From NCBI GenBank assembly GCA_019232905.1, contig JAFANA010000016.1:27683-91682 (forward strand): DNA of 64,000 bases, in the 5' to 3' direction. Source of the stretch: Vulcanimicrobiota bacterium. GTDB taxonomy: Bacteria > Vulcanimicrobiota > Vulcanimicrobiia > Vulcanimicrobiales > Vulcanimicrobiaceae. A program made the position numbers and the translations under genes. Shown one piece after another: positions 38,559-47,769 of the stretch; position 1 is the stretch's first letter; each line of letters begins with the position of its first letter. The notes below the pieces were generated by a model that saw nothing but the letters and a program-made list of their open reading frames with translations, did no database searches and was not told the DNA's origin.

Positions 38559-39824
38559 ATGACGACCACCGCGACCGTTGGACTCGACCGCGCCTACCTG
38601 TTGGACTGGTACCGTCGAAACCGCGAACGTTCCGCGAATCTCTTCGCCCTCATCGACGAATCGGCAATGCACGATCGTCCGATTCCACTGCGCCACCCAT
38701 TCGTGTTTTACGAAGGCCATCTGCCGGTCTTCAGCTATCTGATCCTCAACGAACGCGCGCTCGGCGAAGCGCCGATCGATCCGGCGCTCGAGAAGCTCTT
38801 TGAACGCGGCATCGATCCGTCGTCACTCGACGCAGCCCGCACGCACGATCGCAGTGATTGGCCGCCACGCGAACGCATCGAAGAATTGGGACACACGATC
38901 GACGAGCGCATCTCACGCGCGCTTACCACAGCAAAGATCGTCGACGATAGCGTTCCGCGTTTGGTTCGCGGGCAAGCGGCATATACGATGCTCGAACACG
39001 AGCAGATGCATCACGAAACGCTGCTCTATATCATTCACCAGTTGGACGCGAGTAAAAAGGGACGCATCGCTCAAGTTCACGTCGATCACGGCGAGATTCG
39101 CAACGAGATGCGCGACGTTGATGCGGGCATCGCTACGCTCGGCGCCGATCCCGATGAGATTCCGTTCGGATGGGACAATGAGTTCGGCCGAATGGAAGTC
39201 GACGTTCCCGCATTTAGCATGCAACGCTTCCCGGTGACGAACGGCGATTGGCTAACGTTTGTCGCCGACGGCGGACCGGTACCGGTCTTCTGGAACGAAC
39301 GCGACGGCGAAATGTTCTTACGCGGTGTATTTGAAGAGTTGCCGCTGCCGCTCTCCTGGCCGGTGTGGGTGACGAATCAACAAGCGCGGGCGTACGCGCA
39401 ATGGGCCGGCAAACGGCTCCCGACCGAGGCGGAATATCATCGCGCCGCGTTCGCCGCGCCGGGCGGAATCGAACGGCCGTACCCGTGGGGAGCGAACGCG
39501 CCGCATCCTATGTTCGGAAATTTCGACTTCGAACGCTTCGACGCAGAACCCGTCGACGCGCACCCCGCCGGCGCGAGCGCCTGGGAGATCAACGATCTCA
39601 TCGGCAACGGCTGGGAGTGGACGTCGACGCCGTTTGGTCCGCTGCCCGGCTTCGAGCCGATGGCGTCATACCCCGAATACTCGGCGGACTTCTTCGACGG
39701 ACGCCACTACGTTATGAAAGGCGCCTCGCCGGTGACCGCGCGCGAGATGATTCGGCGGTCGTTCCGCAACTGGTTCTACGACGACTACCCGTACATGTAC
39801 GCGAAATTCCGCCTTGTGGAGTAA
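38559..39824 (+). CDS. egtB: EgtB-like non-heme iron sulfoxide synthase
   Basis: A 421-residue protein with a DinB-like N-terminal domain and a C-terminal FGE-sulfatase fold, as in ergothioneine synthase EgtB. The iron site H-x3-H-x-E is intact (EHEQMHHETLLY). C-terminal features: PVTNGDWLTFVADGG, AYAQWAGKRLPTEAEYHRAA, GNGWEWTSTPFGPLPGFE and the end RNWFYDDYPYMYAKFRLVE. ATG at 38559 follows AGGAGGT by 6 bases; the ORF extends upstream but only into the previous gene. No EgtD-type histidine methyltransferase is nearby, so the thiol-histidine partner is elsewhere or the substrate differs. Confidence 0.85.
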   Translation: MTTTATVGLDRAYLLDWYRRNRERSANLFALIDESAMHDRPIPLRHPFVFYEGHLPVFSYLILNERALGEAPIDPALEKLFERGIDPSSLDAARTHDRSDWPPRERIEELGHTIDERISRALTTAKIVDDSVPRLVRGQAAYTMLEHEQMHHETLLYIIHQLDASKKGRIAQVHVDHGEIRNEMRDVDAGIATLGADPDEIPFGWDNEFGRMEVDVPAFSMQRFPVTNGDWLTFVADGGPVPVFWNERDGEMFLRGVFEELPLPLSWPVWVTNQQARAYAQWAGKRLPTEAEYHRAAFAAPGGIERPYPWGANAPHPMFGNFDFERFDAEPVDAHPAGASAWEINDLIGNGWEWTSTPFGPLPGFEPMASYPEYSADFFDGRHYVMKGASPVTAREMIRRSFRNWFYDDYPYMYAKFRLVE

Positions 39825-39863
39825 GGCGAAGGGGCTCCAGACGTAACTTCGAAGCGACGGGCA

Positions 39864-41477
39864 ATGAAACGATTCTCGTCGCTTCTTCTTTGCGCGGCGT
39901 TGCTGTGCGCGCCGGCCTGCACGAAACAAGCCGGTGGTCCTAGCGGACCGTCCGGTATCTGGCGCATTGCAACGCAGATCAATCCGACGCAGCTCAATCC
40001 GATTCTCGAGCAGAACTCCGACGAGAACTTTATTGACGGATTGATCTTCAGCGAACTGGTGACGCTCGACGATCGCGGCCGAGAAATCCCGGATCTCGCC
40101 GAAGCGGTTCCTACCGCTGCAAACGGCGGAATCAGCAAAGACGGATTGACGATAACCTATCACCTCCGCAAGAATGCGAAGTGGCAGGACGGCGTCGCGG
40201 TGACGAGCCGCGACGTCAAATTCACGTGGCAAGCGATCATGAACCGTTCGAACAACGTGGTCTCTCATCACGGATACGACCAAATCGCGTCGATCGATAC
40301 GCCTGACGATCGTACCGTCGTCATGCGCATGAAACGCGTCTTCCCGCCGGCAGTCGATACGATCTTCGGCGAAAGCGATCAGCCGTATCGAATTCTTCCC
40401 GAACATTTGCTCGCGAAGTATCCGAACCTCAACAACGTTCCATTCAATGCGTCGCCCGTAGGAAGCGGGCCGTTTAAATTCGCGCGCTGGGAGCGTAACG
40501 ATCGCGTCGTACTGGACGCCAATCCGGACTATTTCCTCGGCGCACCGAAGTTGAAGCAGATCGTCATTCGCATAGTACCGGATGCGAATACCGAGGAGTC
40601 ACTGCTGCGCACCGGCGACATCGATTTGGTGACACAAGCGACGGGCTCGCTCTACAACAATGTAAAAACCGATACGCGCCTCGTCCGTCAGCTCGTGAAG
40701 GCGCCGGTATGGTTCGGGATACTCTTCAATCTCCAGCATCCGCCGCTCAACGACCCGGCTGTGCGCCGCGCGATCGCGCTCGCGATCGACAAAAACGAGA
40801 TCGTGCGAAAATCGACGTATGGATCGGCCATCGTCGCGATCGCGGATCAAACGGATTTCTCATGGGCGTACCCCGGCGGATTAAAGCCGCTGCCCTTCGA
40901 TCTTTCGCAAGCCCGAGCAATCCTCGACGCCGACGGATGGAAAGCCGGTGCGGATGGTATCCGCCGCAAGAACGGGCAGCCGCTCTCCCCGCAAATCGCA
41001 TTCCCGCTCGGCAGCGCGTCGGTGCAAGCAATGGTTGAGCAAATGCAGCAGATGCTACGCCAAGCGGGCATCGACATCCAACTCAAGGGCTATGACTACC
41101 AGTTGCTCTACGCGTCGGCGCAGACGGGCGGAATCTACAATTCCGGAAAGTTCGACATCGCGACCTACTCCTGGGTTGCCGGCGCGGATCCCGACGACTC
41201 GTCGCAATTCCTTTGCTCGATGCAGCCGCCGTCCGGAAACAATATCATGCATTACTGCAGCTCCGAAATGGAAGCGCTGCAGCGTGTCGCCCTCTCGACG
41301 TTCGACCGGGGTCGCCGCAGAGCTGCCTACTTAAGAATCCAGGAGCTCCTGCTCCACGACGCGCCGGGCGTCTTCGTCTACGATCAGCGTCAACGCTACG
41401 TCCACTCGCCGGACCTGCAAAATTTCACGCCGAACGGAATCAGCGAAGGCTGGAACGCCTATCAATGGAACAGATAA
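39864..41477 (+). CDS. Peptide/nickel-type ABC transporter substrate-binding lipoprotein (SBP family 5)
   Basis: A 537-residue exported lipoprotein (signal peptide, LCAPAC lipobox near residue 20). The SBP_bac_5 signatures are WRIATQINPTQLNPIL, LAEAVPT-like region, GLTITYHLRKNAKWQDGVAVTSRDVKFTW, and LRQAGIDIQLKGYDYQLL with DIATYSWVAGADPDD near the C-terminus. Binds peptides or similar ligands and hands them to a permease. No permease or ATPase genes adjoin it, so its transporter is encoded elsewhere. It is 7 bases upstream of icd, an unusual pairing. Confidence 0.93.
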   Translation: MKRFSSLLLCAALLCAPACTKQAGGPSGPSGIWRIATQINPTQLNPILEQNSDENFIDGLIFSELVTLDDRGREIPDLAEAVPTAANGGISKDGLTITYHLRKNAKWQDGVAVTSRDVKFTWQAIMNRSNNVVSHHGYDQIASIDTPDDRTVVMRMKRVFPPAVDTIFGESDQPYRILPEHLLAKYPNLNNVPFNASPVGSGPFKFARWERNDRVVLDANPDYFLGAPKLKQIVIRIVPDANTEESLLRTGDIDLVTQATGSLYNNVKTDTRLVRQLVKAPVWFGILFNLQHPPLNDPAVRRAIALAIDKNEIVRKSTYGSAIVAIADQTDFSWAYPGGLKPLPFDLSQARAILDADGWKAGADGIRRKNGQPLSPQIAFPLGSASVQAMVEQMQQMLRQAGIDIQLKGYDYQLLYASAQTGGIYNSGKFDIATYSWVAGADPDDSSQFLCSMQPPSGNNIMHYCSSEMEALQRVALSTFDRGRRRAAYLRIQELLLHDAPGVFVYDQRQRYVHSPDLQNFTPNGISEGWNAYQWNR

Positions 41478-41484
41478 CGACGTT

Positions 41485-42945
41485 ATGACAAGCACAGTGG
41501 CGACAGAAAAGAAGGTTCCGGTTACCGTAGCCTACGGCGACGGCATTGGCCCGGAGATTATGGATGCGACGCTTCGCATCATCACCGAGGCGGGCGCGGC
41601 GCTCGAGCTCGAACGCATCGATATCGGCGAAGCGATTTACAATCGAGGACTGCAAAGCGGCATCGAACCCGAGTCGTGGGATTCGCTGCGCCGCACGAAG
41701 GTGTTCCTCAAAGCGCCGATCACGACGCCGCAAGGCGGCGGGTTCAAGAGTCTCAACGTGACGGTTCGCAAAACGCTCGGCATGTATGCAAACGTGCGTC
41801 CCTGCGCGTCGCTTGCGCCGTACGTGGCGACGAAACATCCCAAGATGGACGTGGTCATCGTGCGCGAGAACGAGGAAGACGTTTACGGCGGTATCGAGCA
41901 CCGTCAAACCAACCAAGTCGCGCAGTGCCTGAAGCTGATCTCGCGTCCGGGGAGCAAACGCATCATCCGTTACGCGTTCGAATACGCGCGCGCGAATAAG
42001 CGAAAAAAAGTCACGTGCTTCACCAAAGACAACATCATGAAGATTACGGACGGCTTGTTCCACCGCACGTTCGATGAGATCGCGAAGGAATATCCCGAAA
42101 TCGAGAGCGAGCACTGGATCGTCGACATCGGTGCCGCGAAGATGGCCGACACGCCCGAAGCGTTTGACGTGATCGTCATGCCGAATCTCTACGGCGACGT
42201 GCTTTCGGACGTTGCGGCGCAGATCACCGGTTCCGTCGGTCTTGCCGGCTCCGCGAACATCGGCGATCATTGCTCGATGTTCGAAGCGATTCACGGCTCC
42301 GCGCCGCGTCGCGCCGGTCAGAACATGGCCAACCCTTCCGGTTTGCTGCACGGTGCGATTCTCATGCTCGTGCACATCGGTCAAGGCAAAGTTGCCGAAC
42401 GCGTGCACAATGCGTGGCTGAAAACGATCGAAGACGGGATCCACACGTATGACATCTATAAGGAAGGCGTCTCGAAAGAAAAGGTCGGGACGCGTGAATT
42501 CGCCGACGCTGTCATCGCGCGCCTCGGCCAGCGTCCCTCGCAGCTCAAGGAAGCAGAGTACGAAGCCGAAGCGCACATGGATCTCTCCATTCGCGGCGCG
42601 GGACCGCGTCCGGAAAAAAAGCGCGTGGGCGTCGACGTCTTCATCGATCAGCCCGACGGGAACCCCGATCGCATTGCTGCTGCGATGCAGCGCGTCGCCG
42701 TCGACGGCGCAAAGCTGACCGTGATCGCCAACCGCGGCACGAAAGTGTGGCCGAACGGTAATCCCGACACGTACTGGAGCGACCATTGGTCGTGCCGTTT
42801 CGAGGCCGACAACGGTCACTTCACGCAGGGCCACGTCGCGCAACTGTTGGGGGAACTGGAAAAAGCCGGTTTCGACGTGATTAAGACCGAGGGGCTCTTC
42901 ACGTTCAACGGAGAGCGCGGATACTCGCTCGCGCAAGGACAGTAG
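41485..42945 (+). CDS. icd: Isocitrate dehydrogenase
   Basis: A 486-residue member of the isocitrate/isopropylmalate dehydrogenase superfamily. Visible residues: GDGIGPEIMDATLRI, the phosphate/substrate loop TVRKTLGMYANVRP with conserved arginines, IVRENEEDVYGGIEH, and metal-binding D in MPNLYGDVLSDVAAQ and AGSANIGDHCSMFEAIHGSAP. The length and C-terminal ~140-residue extension (from KRVGVDVFIDQPDG onward) match the ~480-residue form found in Thermus and Rickettsia, distinct from E. coli Icd. Coenzyme preference is not decided by sight. Start ATG follows the SBP stop closely. Confidence 0.93.
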   Translation: MTSTVATEKKVPVTVAYGDGIGPEIMDATLRIITEAGAALELERIDIGEAIYNRGLQSGIEPESWDSLRRTKVFLKAPITTPQGGGFKSLNVTVRKTLGMYANVRPCASLAPYVATKHPKMDVVIVRENEEDVYGGIEHRQTNQVAQCLKLISRPGSKRIIRYAFEYARANKRKKVTCFTKDNIMKITDGLFHRTFDEIAKEYPEIESEHWIVDIGAAKMADTPEAFDVIVMPNLYGDVLSDVAAQITGSVGLAGSANIGDHCSMFEAIHGSAPRRAGQNMANPSGLLHGAILMLVHIGQGKVAERVHNAWLKTIEDGIHTYDIYKEGVSKEKVGTREFADAVIARLGQRPSQLKEAEYEAEAHMDLSIRGAGPRPEKKRVGVDVFIDQPDGNPDRIAAAMQRVAVDGAKLTVIANRGTKVWPNGNPDTYWSDHWSCRFEADNGHFTQGHVAQLLGELEKAGFDVIKTEGLFTFNGERGYSLAQGQ

Positions 42946-42971
42946 CACAAGCACTGTAGCTAGACAAACGA

Positions 42972-43024
42972 AGCGAGCGTACCGATAATGCTTAGTAAAG
43001 GAGCATTTGCATGGTACGCTCGCT
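42972..43024 (+). promoter_or_regulatory. Inverted repeat enclosing the ribosome site and start codon of the 43011 gene
   Basis: A perfect 12-bp inverted repeat (42972-42983 with 43013-43024) leaves a 29-base loop that contains AAAGGAG (42997-43003) and the ATG region. It could control translation or be an operator. Confidence 0.4.
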
Positions 43025-43442
43025 CGCTTTCGCGTGTATTGCGGTCGTCACGCTTGCTTGCTCGTCGTTAGCGTACGCCGACATTCACGACTCTGCGCCG
43101 GCCGACGAATATTTCGGCCCGCTTAAAGAGAGCATTTTAGGAATAAGAAATCGCTTGGTCGCCTACGAGCATAAGGCTGCAAGTGATTTGCTCGTTACCG
43201 GTTCGGTTCGCGGCATCGACAACGTCGAGCTCGCGATCGAGGATTGGGATCATCATTATCCGCGCGATCCGTGGCTTGCGGGTTTCATGGATCGCACGCT
43301 GCATATTTACGGTCGTGCGCATGCGCTGGAGACCGAAGGTGCGCATCGATGTCTCGCATTGCTCGAACGCGGATTTCCCGGCACGCTGCAAGCGAAAGAT
43401 GCGGTAGTCTACGTAGGACATATGAAGCGCGAACGACGATGA
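43011..43442 (+). CDS. Small exported protein of unknown function
   Basis: A 143-residue protein with a signal peptide (SLAFACIAVVTLACSSLAYA-D). The rest is helical and acidic to neutral, with HHYPRDPWLAGFMDRTLHIYGRAHALE and HRCLALLERGFPGTL. No known domain. AAAGGAG precedes the ATG. It sits between icd and the MFS gene on the same strand, with a 12-bp inverted repeat spanning its start. Lipoprotein processing is unlikely since the cysteine is not in a lipobox position. Confidence 0.65.
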   Translation: MVRSLAFACIAVVTLACSSLAYADIHDSAPADEYFGPLKESILGIRNRLVAYEHKAASDLLVTGSVRGIDNVELAIEDWDHHYPRDPWLAGFMDRTLHIYGRAHALETEGAHRCLALLERGFPGTLQAKDAVVYVGHMKRERR

Positions 43443-43451
43443 AGCGCGGGA

Positions 43452-44801
43452 ATGTCCGAACAACGTCTCACCGCTCGCAATCTCACACCGCTGCTGCTCG
43501 GGCTTACGCTCAACCCTATTAATTCATCGGTCATCGCGACCGCACTCGTTCCGATCGGCGATGCGTTTCATGCGACCGCGGCAGAGACAGCGTGGTTGAT
43601 CGCTGCACTGTATCTTGCAACGGCCGTCGGTCAACCGCTGATGGGACGCCTTGCCGACATCTACGGCGCCGTTCCCGTCTTCTATACCGGATTGATCTTG
43701 ACGTCACTTGCGGGCATCGGCGGTTCGTTTGCCGGATCGCTCGACGTGCTCATTGCCTGGCGCGTTCTTCTCGGACTCGGCACGTCGGCTGCATATCCCG
43801 CAGCGATGATTCTGTTGCGCCGTTTTGCCTCTGATGATCGGGGACGACTGCACGGCCCGGCACTCAGCGCCGTGACGGTCGCGGGGCAAGTGAGCATCGT
43901 CATCGGTCCGACGCTCGGTGGACTGCTCGTGCTCGCGGGTGGATGGCGCGCCACGATCGTCGCCGTCGTGCCCGTCGCACTCATTGCGGGTATTCTCGGC
44001 GCGTTTTGGCTGCCGCGGGGCACGACGCCGCGCGGCCGGCGCGCGTCGCTGCGCCAAGTGGACTTCGCGGGCATCGCGACGTTTGCCGCGGGCCTAACGC
44101 TTACCCTTGTCGTGTTGCTGCACCCGAAATCGGCGTCGATTGCGGTCATCGCCGGAGCAGTCGTCTGTTTCGCGATCTGGGCTGCGATCGAATTTCGAAG
44201 CGGCGCACCGTTCATCGACGTCCGCATGCTCGCTCACAACCTGCGCCTCGTTGCCGTTTATGGACGGTACGTGATCATCTACACGATTTTCTACTCGATC
44301 TTCTACGGCTTTCCGCAGTGGCTCGAGGAGTCGCACCGATCGACGCCGGCAGAAGCGGGACTCTTCATGCTGCCGACCTCGCTCGTCGCGATCGGATGCG
44401 CGATGATCGCACCGCGATTGCGGCCAAAGCGCGCGCTCCTTATCGGTTGCACGGGTGCACTCGTTGGAGCTTTCTTCTTGCGTCAACTGCACGCTGAATC
44501 GACGGCGTACGCAATCGCCGGGGTCAACGCCATCTTCGGCGTTCCCAACGGAATGAACCCCGTCTCGGAACAAGCAACGCTCGCAATGCACGCGGACGTG
44601 CGCCACATGGGCGTTGCATCAGGTTTACTCCGTACCGCGGGCTACATCGGCGCGATGCTCGCGTCGAGTCTCATTGCGATGACGTTCAGTGCAGGCGCGA
44701 ACGACCAATCCTTACAGCATCTCGCGACGGTGCTCGTCGGACTTGCGGGGGTACTTGTGCTAATCGCAGGCGGCCGAGCACTGCGGCCGTCCCTCGAATA
44801 A
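43452..44801 (+). CDS. MFS transporter, DHA2-like
   Basis: A 449-residue protein with many hydrophobic helices. Motif A-like loop after helix 2 is GQPLMGRLADIYG, and the motif C region of helix 5 is VAGQVSIVIGPTLGGLLVLAGGWRA in pieces; the segment WLIAALYLATAVGQ is also typical of drug/H+ antiporters. Substrate unknown (drug or metabolite efflux by proton antiport is the class default). ATG 43452 overlaps little with the previous gene (9 bases after its stop). Followed by an alpha/beta hydrolase 10 bases later. Confidence 0.93.
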   Translation: MSEQRLTARNLTPLLLGLTLNPINSSVIATALVPIGDAFHATAAETAWLIAALYLATAVGQPLMGRLADIYGAVPVFYTGLILTSLAGIGGSFAGSLDVLIAWRVLLGLGTSAAYPAAMILLRRFASDDRGRLHGPALSAVTVAGQVSIVIGPTLGGLLVLAGGWRATIVAVVPVALIAGILGAFWLPRGTTPRGRRASLRQVDFAGIATFAAGLTLTLVVLLHPKSASIAVIAGAVVCFAIWAAIEFRSGAPFIDVRMLAHNLRLVAVYGRYVIIYTIFYSIFYGFPQWLEESHRSTPAEAGLFMLPTSLVAIGCAMIAPRLRPKRALLIGCTGALVGAFFLRQLHAESTAYAIAGVNAIFGVPNGMNPVSEQATLAMHADVRHMGVASGLLRTAGYIGAMLASSLIAMTFSAGANDQSLQHLATVLVGLAGVLVLIAGGRALRPSLE

Positions 44802-44811
44802 AGGAGACCCG

Positions 44812-45726
44812 ATGAACGTTTTTGCGCTTCTTCTAACGACCCTGCTCGCGCTTCCCGCACCGCACGCGACGTTCGACGCAGGCTTTGCGAAAGTCGAGCG
44901 TTTCGGCAATCCGCAAGGACGCCCCGTCATTTTCATCCCGGGCTTGGCGTGCGGTCCGTGGGTCTGGGGCAATCAAATTGCGGCTCTTGCACCGCGATAC
45001 GATCTCTACGTGCTTTCGCTGCCCGGATTCGACGGACAGCCAATGGTAACTGGAGATGACTTGATGAAGCGCGCCGTGGATTCCGTCCACGACGTTATCG
45101 TCTCGCAACATCTCCGGCGAGCCATTGTCGTCGGACACAGTTTGGGCGGCACGATCTCGGTCATGTTCGCGCAAACGTATCCGCACGACGCGTCGCTGGT
45201 GGTCAGCGTCGAAGGCGGGTATCCCGAAGCACCCACGCAAGCGGAGCGCAACGCGGCGGTCGCTCGGGAAACAAAACCGTACGAGGGCATTCCCGCTGCG
45301 CAACTCGGCAGCGCGCTGCGAACGAACATGCTTCAATACACGATCACGTCGCCTGCCGACGTCGATCGCGCAACCGAGCTTGCAGGACGGAGCGATCCGG
45401 CGGCGATTGTGGTGTGGATGCGCGCGGCGCTGCTGCTCGACTTAACACCGGGTCTGACCGCGATCGCCGCGCCGTTTACCGAAATCATTCCGTACGACGC
45501 GCAAATCGATCCGTACCGCGGATTCAAAACTCAGGACGCTAAACTCCAAGCGTACCGTCAATGGGTTGCGCACGTCCCGAACGGGAACGTCGTGCTGATT
45601 CCGAACGCGCGCCACTTCGTGATGATCGACCAGCCGTCGGCGTTCGAAGCCGCTCTACACGATGCGTTCGTGCGTGCCGACGCCCTCGGTTTTACCCGTG
45701 AGGGCTTTGCGAGCAAAGCCCGCTAA
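44812..45726 (+). CDS. Exported alpha/beta hydrolase
   Basis: A 304-residue protein with a signal-peptide-like start (VFALLLTTLLALPAPHA). The hydrolase fold shows the oxyanion region VIFIPGLACGPWVWG, the nucleophile elbow VVGHSLGGTISVM (catalytic serine), and a C-terminal IPNARHFVMIDQP carrying the catalytic histidine. Substrate unknown. Start ATG 44812 has AAAGGAG just before it (AAAGGAGACCCG). Its last 72 bases overlap the convergent PNPOx-like gene, so one of the two ends is probably longer than functionally needed. Confidence 0.88.
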   Translation: MNVFALLLTTLLALPAPHATFDAGFAKVERFGNPQGRPVIFIPGLACGPWVWGNQIAALAPRYDLYVLSLPGFDGQPMVTGDDLMKRAVDSVHDVIVSQHLRRAIVVGHSLGGTISVMFAQTYPHDASLVVSVEGGYPEAPTQAERNAAVARETKPYEGIPAAQLGSALRTNMLQYTITSPADVDRATELAGRSDPAAIVVWMRAALLLDLTPGLTAIAAPFTEIIPYDAQIDPYRGFKTQDAKLQAYRQWVAHVPNGNVVLIPNARHFVMIDQPSAFEAALHDAFVRADALGFTREGFASKAR

Positions 45727-46137
45727 GAGCGCAAGGGCATTCTGTGTGACGTCCCAATATTCGGCGCGTTCGATTTGCACGCACAAAAGACGTAGATTCG
45801 GATCCTCCAGCCCCTTTGGAAACCACGCCGACAACCGCGGATCCCACAACTGCGCCATCTTCTCCCGATCGTCGCTCAAACTCGCCGCTCCGGAGATCGA
45901 AATGAAGACCGAACGCTTCGCGTCGACGTAACTCACGTTCACGCGGCAGTCCTCATCGGACTCATACGCAGCGCTCGCATTCCGGCTCGTAAAAAACCAA
46001 ACGGTGCCATCGTCCTGTACCGCTTGCACCACCATTGGACGGCTATGCAAGGTGTCGTCTTCGCCGACCGACGTGAGCATCGCTATCTCGACGGAAGAGA
46101 TCATGGTGTTGAGGCGCTCGACGTGGTCGCTGTTCAT
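45655..46137 (-). CDS. PNPOx-like flavin-binding general stress protein (GS26-type)
   Basis: A 160-residue split-barrel protein. The pattern VEIAMLTSVGEDDTLHSRPMVV, DGTVWFFTSRNASAAYE and KRSVFISISGAASLSDD, WDPRLSAWFP is typical of the pyridoxamine 5'-phosphate oxidase-related general-stress family, which bind FMN or F420. Start ATG at 46137; a longer open frame extends to 46221 but has no ribosome site. It is divergent from the BtuF-like gene (59 bases) and convergent with the hydrolase gene. Confidence 0.87.
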   Translation of the reverse strand: MNSDHVERLNTMISSVEIAMLTSVGEDDTLHSRPMVVQAVQDDGTVWFFTSRNASAAYESDEDCRVNVSYVDAKRSVFISISGAASLSDDREKMAQLWDPRLSAWFPKGLEDPNLRLLCVQIERAEYWDVTQNALALLAGFARKALTGKTEGVGTHERIV

Positions 46138-46196
46138 GCGGCCTTCATACCCACGTGCCGGAGGCGAAAAAACGCCCGATCGTCGAAGGCGGAGCC

Positions 46197-47066
46197 ATGC
46201 GAATCGTGAGCCTGCTTCCAAGCGCCACCGAGATCCTCTTTGCCGTCGGCGCCGGACCCGACGTCGTGGGCGTTACCCACGAATGCGACTACCCGGCTGA
46301 GGCGCGTGCATTGCCGCAGCTTACGTCATCGGCATTACCGCACGCCGGTTCGCCGGCGGAAATCGACAGGCATGTGCGCCGAAGTTTGCACGCCGGCTCG
46401 AGTCTATATCACCTCGATGCAGACCTTTTGGAACGGCTTGCTCCCGATCTCATCGTCACGCAAGAACTCTGCAAAGTGTGCGCCGTTTCCTACGACATCG
46501 TCGACCGCGCTGCGAAGCGGTTACGTTCGGATCCGCGGATCATTTCGCTGGAGCCGTCTTCACTCGAAGACGTTTTCGCAACGGTCCTTACCCTCGGCGA
46601 TCTCACTGGTCGCCGCGCTAACGCCGATTCCGTCGTGCGTGAACTCCGAGCGCGTGTCGACGCGCTGCGCTCCGTGCGTCATTCAAGCCGTCCGCGCGTG
46701 CTCGTTCTGGAGTGGACGGACCCGCCTATGAGTGCGGGACATTGGACGCCCGGCCTCGTCGAGCTCGCAGGCGGCGAACCGGTGCTTGGAAATCCCGGTG
46801 TTAATTCGCGCGTGCTCGCGTGGAATGAGATCGCGCAGAGCGATCCTGACGATATCATCGTCGGTCCGTGCGGCTTCGGAATCGAACAAACGCGCACCGC
46901 AATCGCCGGCCTCAAGCGCATCGCAGAGTGGCAAGCGCTTCGCGCGGTTCGCGAGGGACGCGTACACGCGATCGACGGCAACGCGTATCTGAATCGCCCG
47001 GGGCCGCGTCTCGTCGACACGGCGGAACTTATTTCGGAAGCACTCCACTCCACGGCAGCGCGATAA
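46197..47066 (+). CDS. Cobalamin-binding periplasmic-binding-protein-type protein (BtuF-like)
   Basis: About 289 residues with the BtuF/TroA fold pattern: MRIVSLLPSATEILFAVGAG, VVGVTHECDYPAEA, LAPDLIVTQELCKVCAV and IISLEPSSLEDVF. It has no signal peptide, like several bacterial members annotated as cobalamin-binding proteins. Start ATG at 46197 has a GGCGGAG before it. Its end overlaps cobS by 38 bases on the opposite strand, next to the cob operon, which supports a cobamide role. Whether it helps salvage corrinoids or does something else is not clear from sequence. Confidence 0.85.
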   Translation: MRIVSLLPSATEILFAVGAGPDVVGVTHECDYPAEARALPQLTSSALPHAGSPAEIDRHVRRSLHAGSSLYHLDADLLERLAPDLIVTQELCKVCAVSYDIVDRAAKRLRSDPRIISLEPSSLEDVFATVLTLGDLTGRRANADSVVRELRARVDALRSVRHSSRPRVLVLEWTDPPMSAGHWTPGLVELAGGEPVLGNPGVNSRVLAWNEIAQSDPDDIIVGPCGFGIEQTRTAIAGLKRIAEWQALRAVREGRVHAIDGNAYLNRPGPRLVDTAELISEALHSTAAR

Positions 47067-47769
47067 GCAACGCGACCTCGGTCACGGTGATAATCGCGCC
47101 GTAGGTGTCGCCGGTAAGTCCGCCGCCGAGGCGCCGGCTAAACACGAGCGCCAGCACCTGCGCAAACAGAAACGCCGCAATCACGACCACGAGCGACTGC
47201 CAGGCACGTGTCAACGCGAACGCAAGACCAAGCAACACGACAAACCAGATTGCGCCGTACCAGCGGCACGCTTCGAATCGACTATCGTTGCGCGCATGCG
47301 GATATTGTCCGGCGAGCGAGACGATCGAAGCTCGCGCCGTAACTGCGGCAAAAAGAAGCGATGCCGGATACTGCGCCGGGGCGATGCCGGCGAGCGCCGC
47401 AAGCCACACGATCGTAAGTAACATCATGCCGACGAGCGCGTAGCTGCCGTGCCGCGGGTCGCGCAGCACCTCGAGGCGCCGTGCGGGCGTTGTGGTCATC
47501 AGCAGCGCATCACAACAGTCCAGATAGCCGTCGATGTGAATCGCTCCGCTAAGCACGACGCTCACAACAACGGCGACGACAATTACCCACGCGATCTCGT
47601 GCCCATACGAAAACACGAATGCGGCGAGCACGCCCGCGGCACCGCCGATCACTACGCCGACGAGCGGCAGCCACCCGATCGCGGCACCGTTCGGTGCGCT
47701 TGCAAACGAACGAACCGGGAAAATCGAAAAATACGAAAATGCAGCCGCGATTGCACGCAGAACGCTCAC
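47029..47769 (-). CDS. cobS: Adenosylcobinamide-GDP ribazoletransferase (CobS)
   Basis: Membrane enzyme joining alpha-ribazole to adenosylcobinamide-GDP, the last assembly step of cobalamin. About 246 residues with multiple hydrophobic helices; the conserved acidic region is IHIDGYLDCCDALLM, then RLEVLRDPRHGSYALVG and GQYPHARNDSRFEA-like segment. GTG start at 47769 overlaps the cobT stop as GTGA. Longer frames upstream run inside cobT. Works with CobT and the cobC-like phosphatase upstream. Confidence 0.93.
   Translation of the reverse strand: MSVLRAIAAAFSYFSIFPVRSFASAPNGAAIGWLPLVGVVIGGAAGVLAAFVFSYGHEIAWVIVVAVVVSVVLSGAIHIDGYLDCCDALLMTTTPARRLEVLRDPRHGSYALVGMMLLTIVWLAALAGIAPAQYPASLLFAAVTARASIVSLAGQYPHARNDSRFEACRWYGAIWFVVLLGLAFALTRAWQSLVVVIAAFLFAQVLALVFSRRLGGGLTGDTYGAIITVTEVALLIALPWSGVLPK

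Noticed and set aside
41440..42954. 504-codon minus-strand ORF opposite icd
   Set aside because: Shadow of the icd codon pattern; the opposite strand has full conserved domains.
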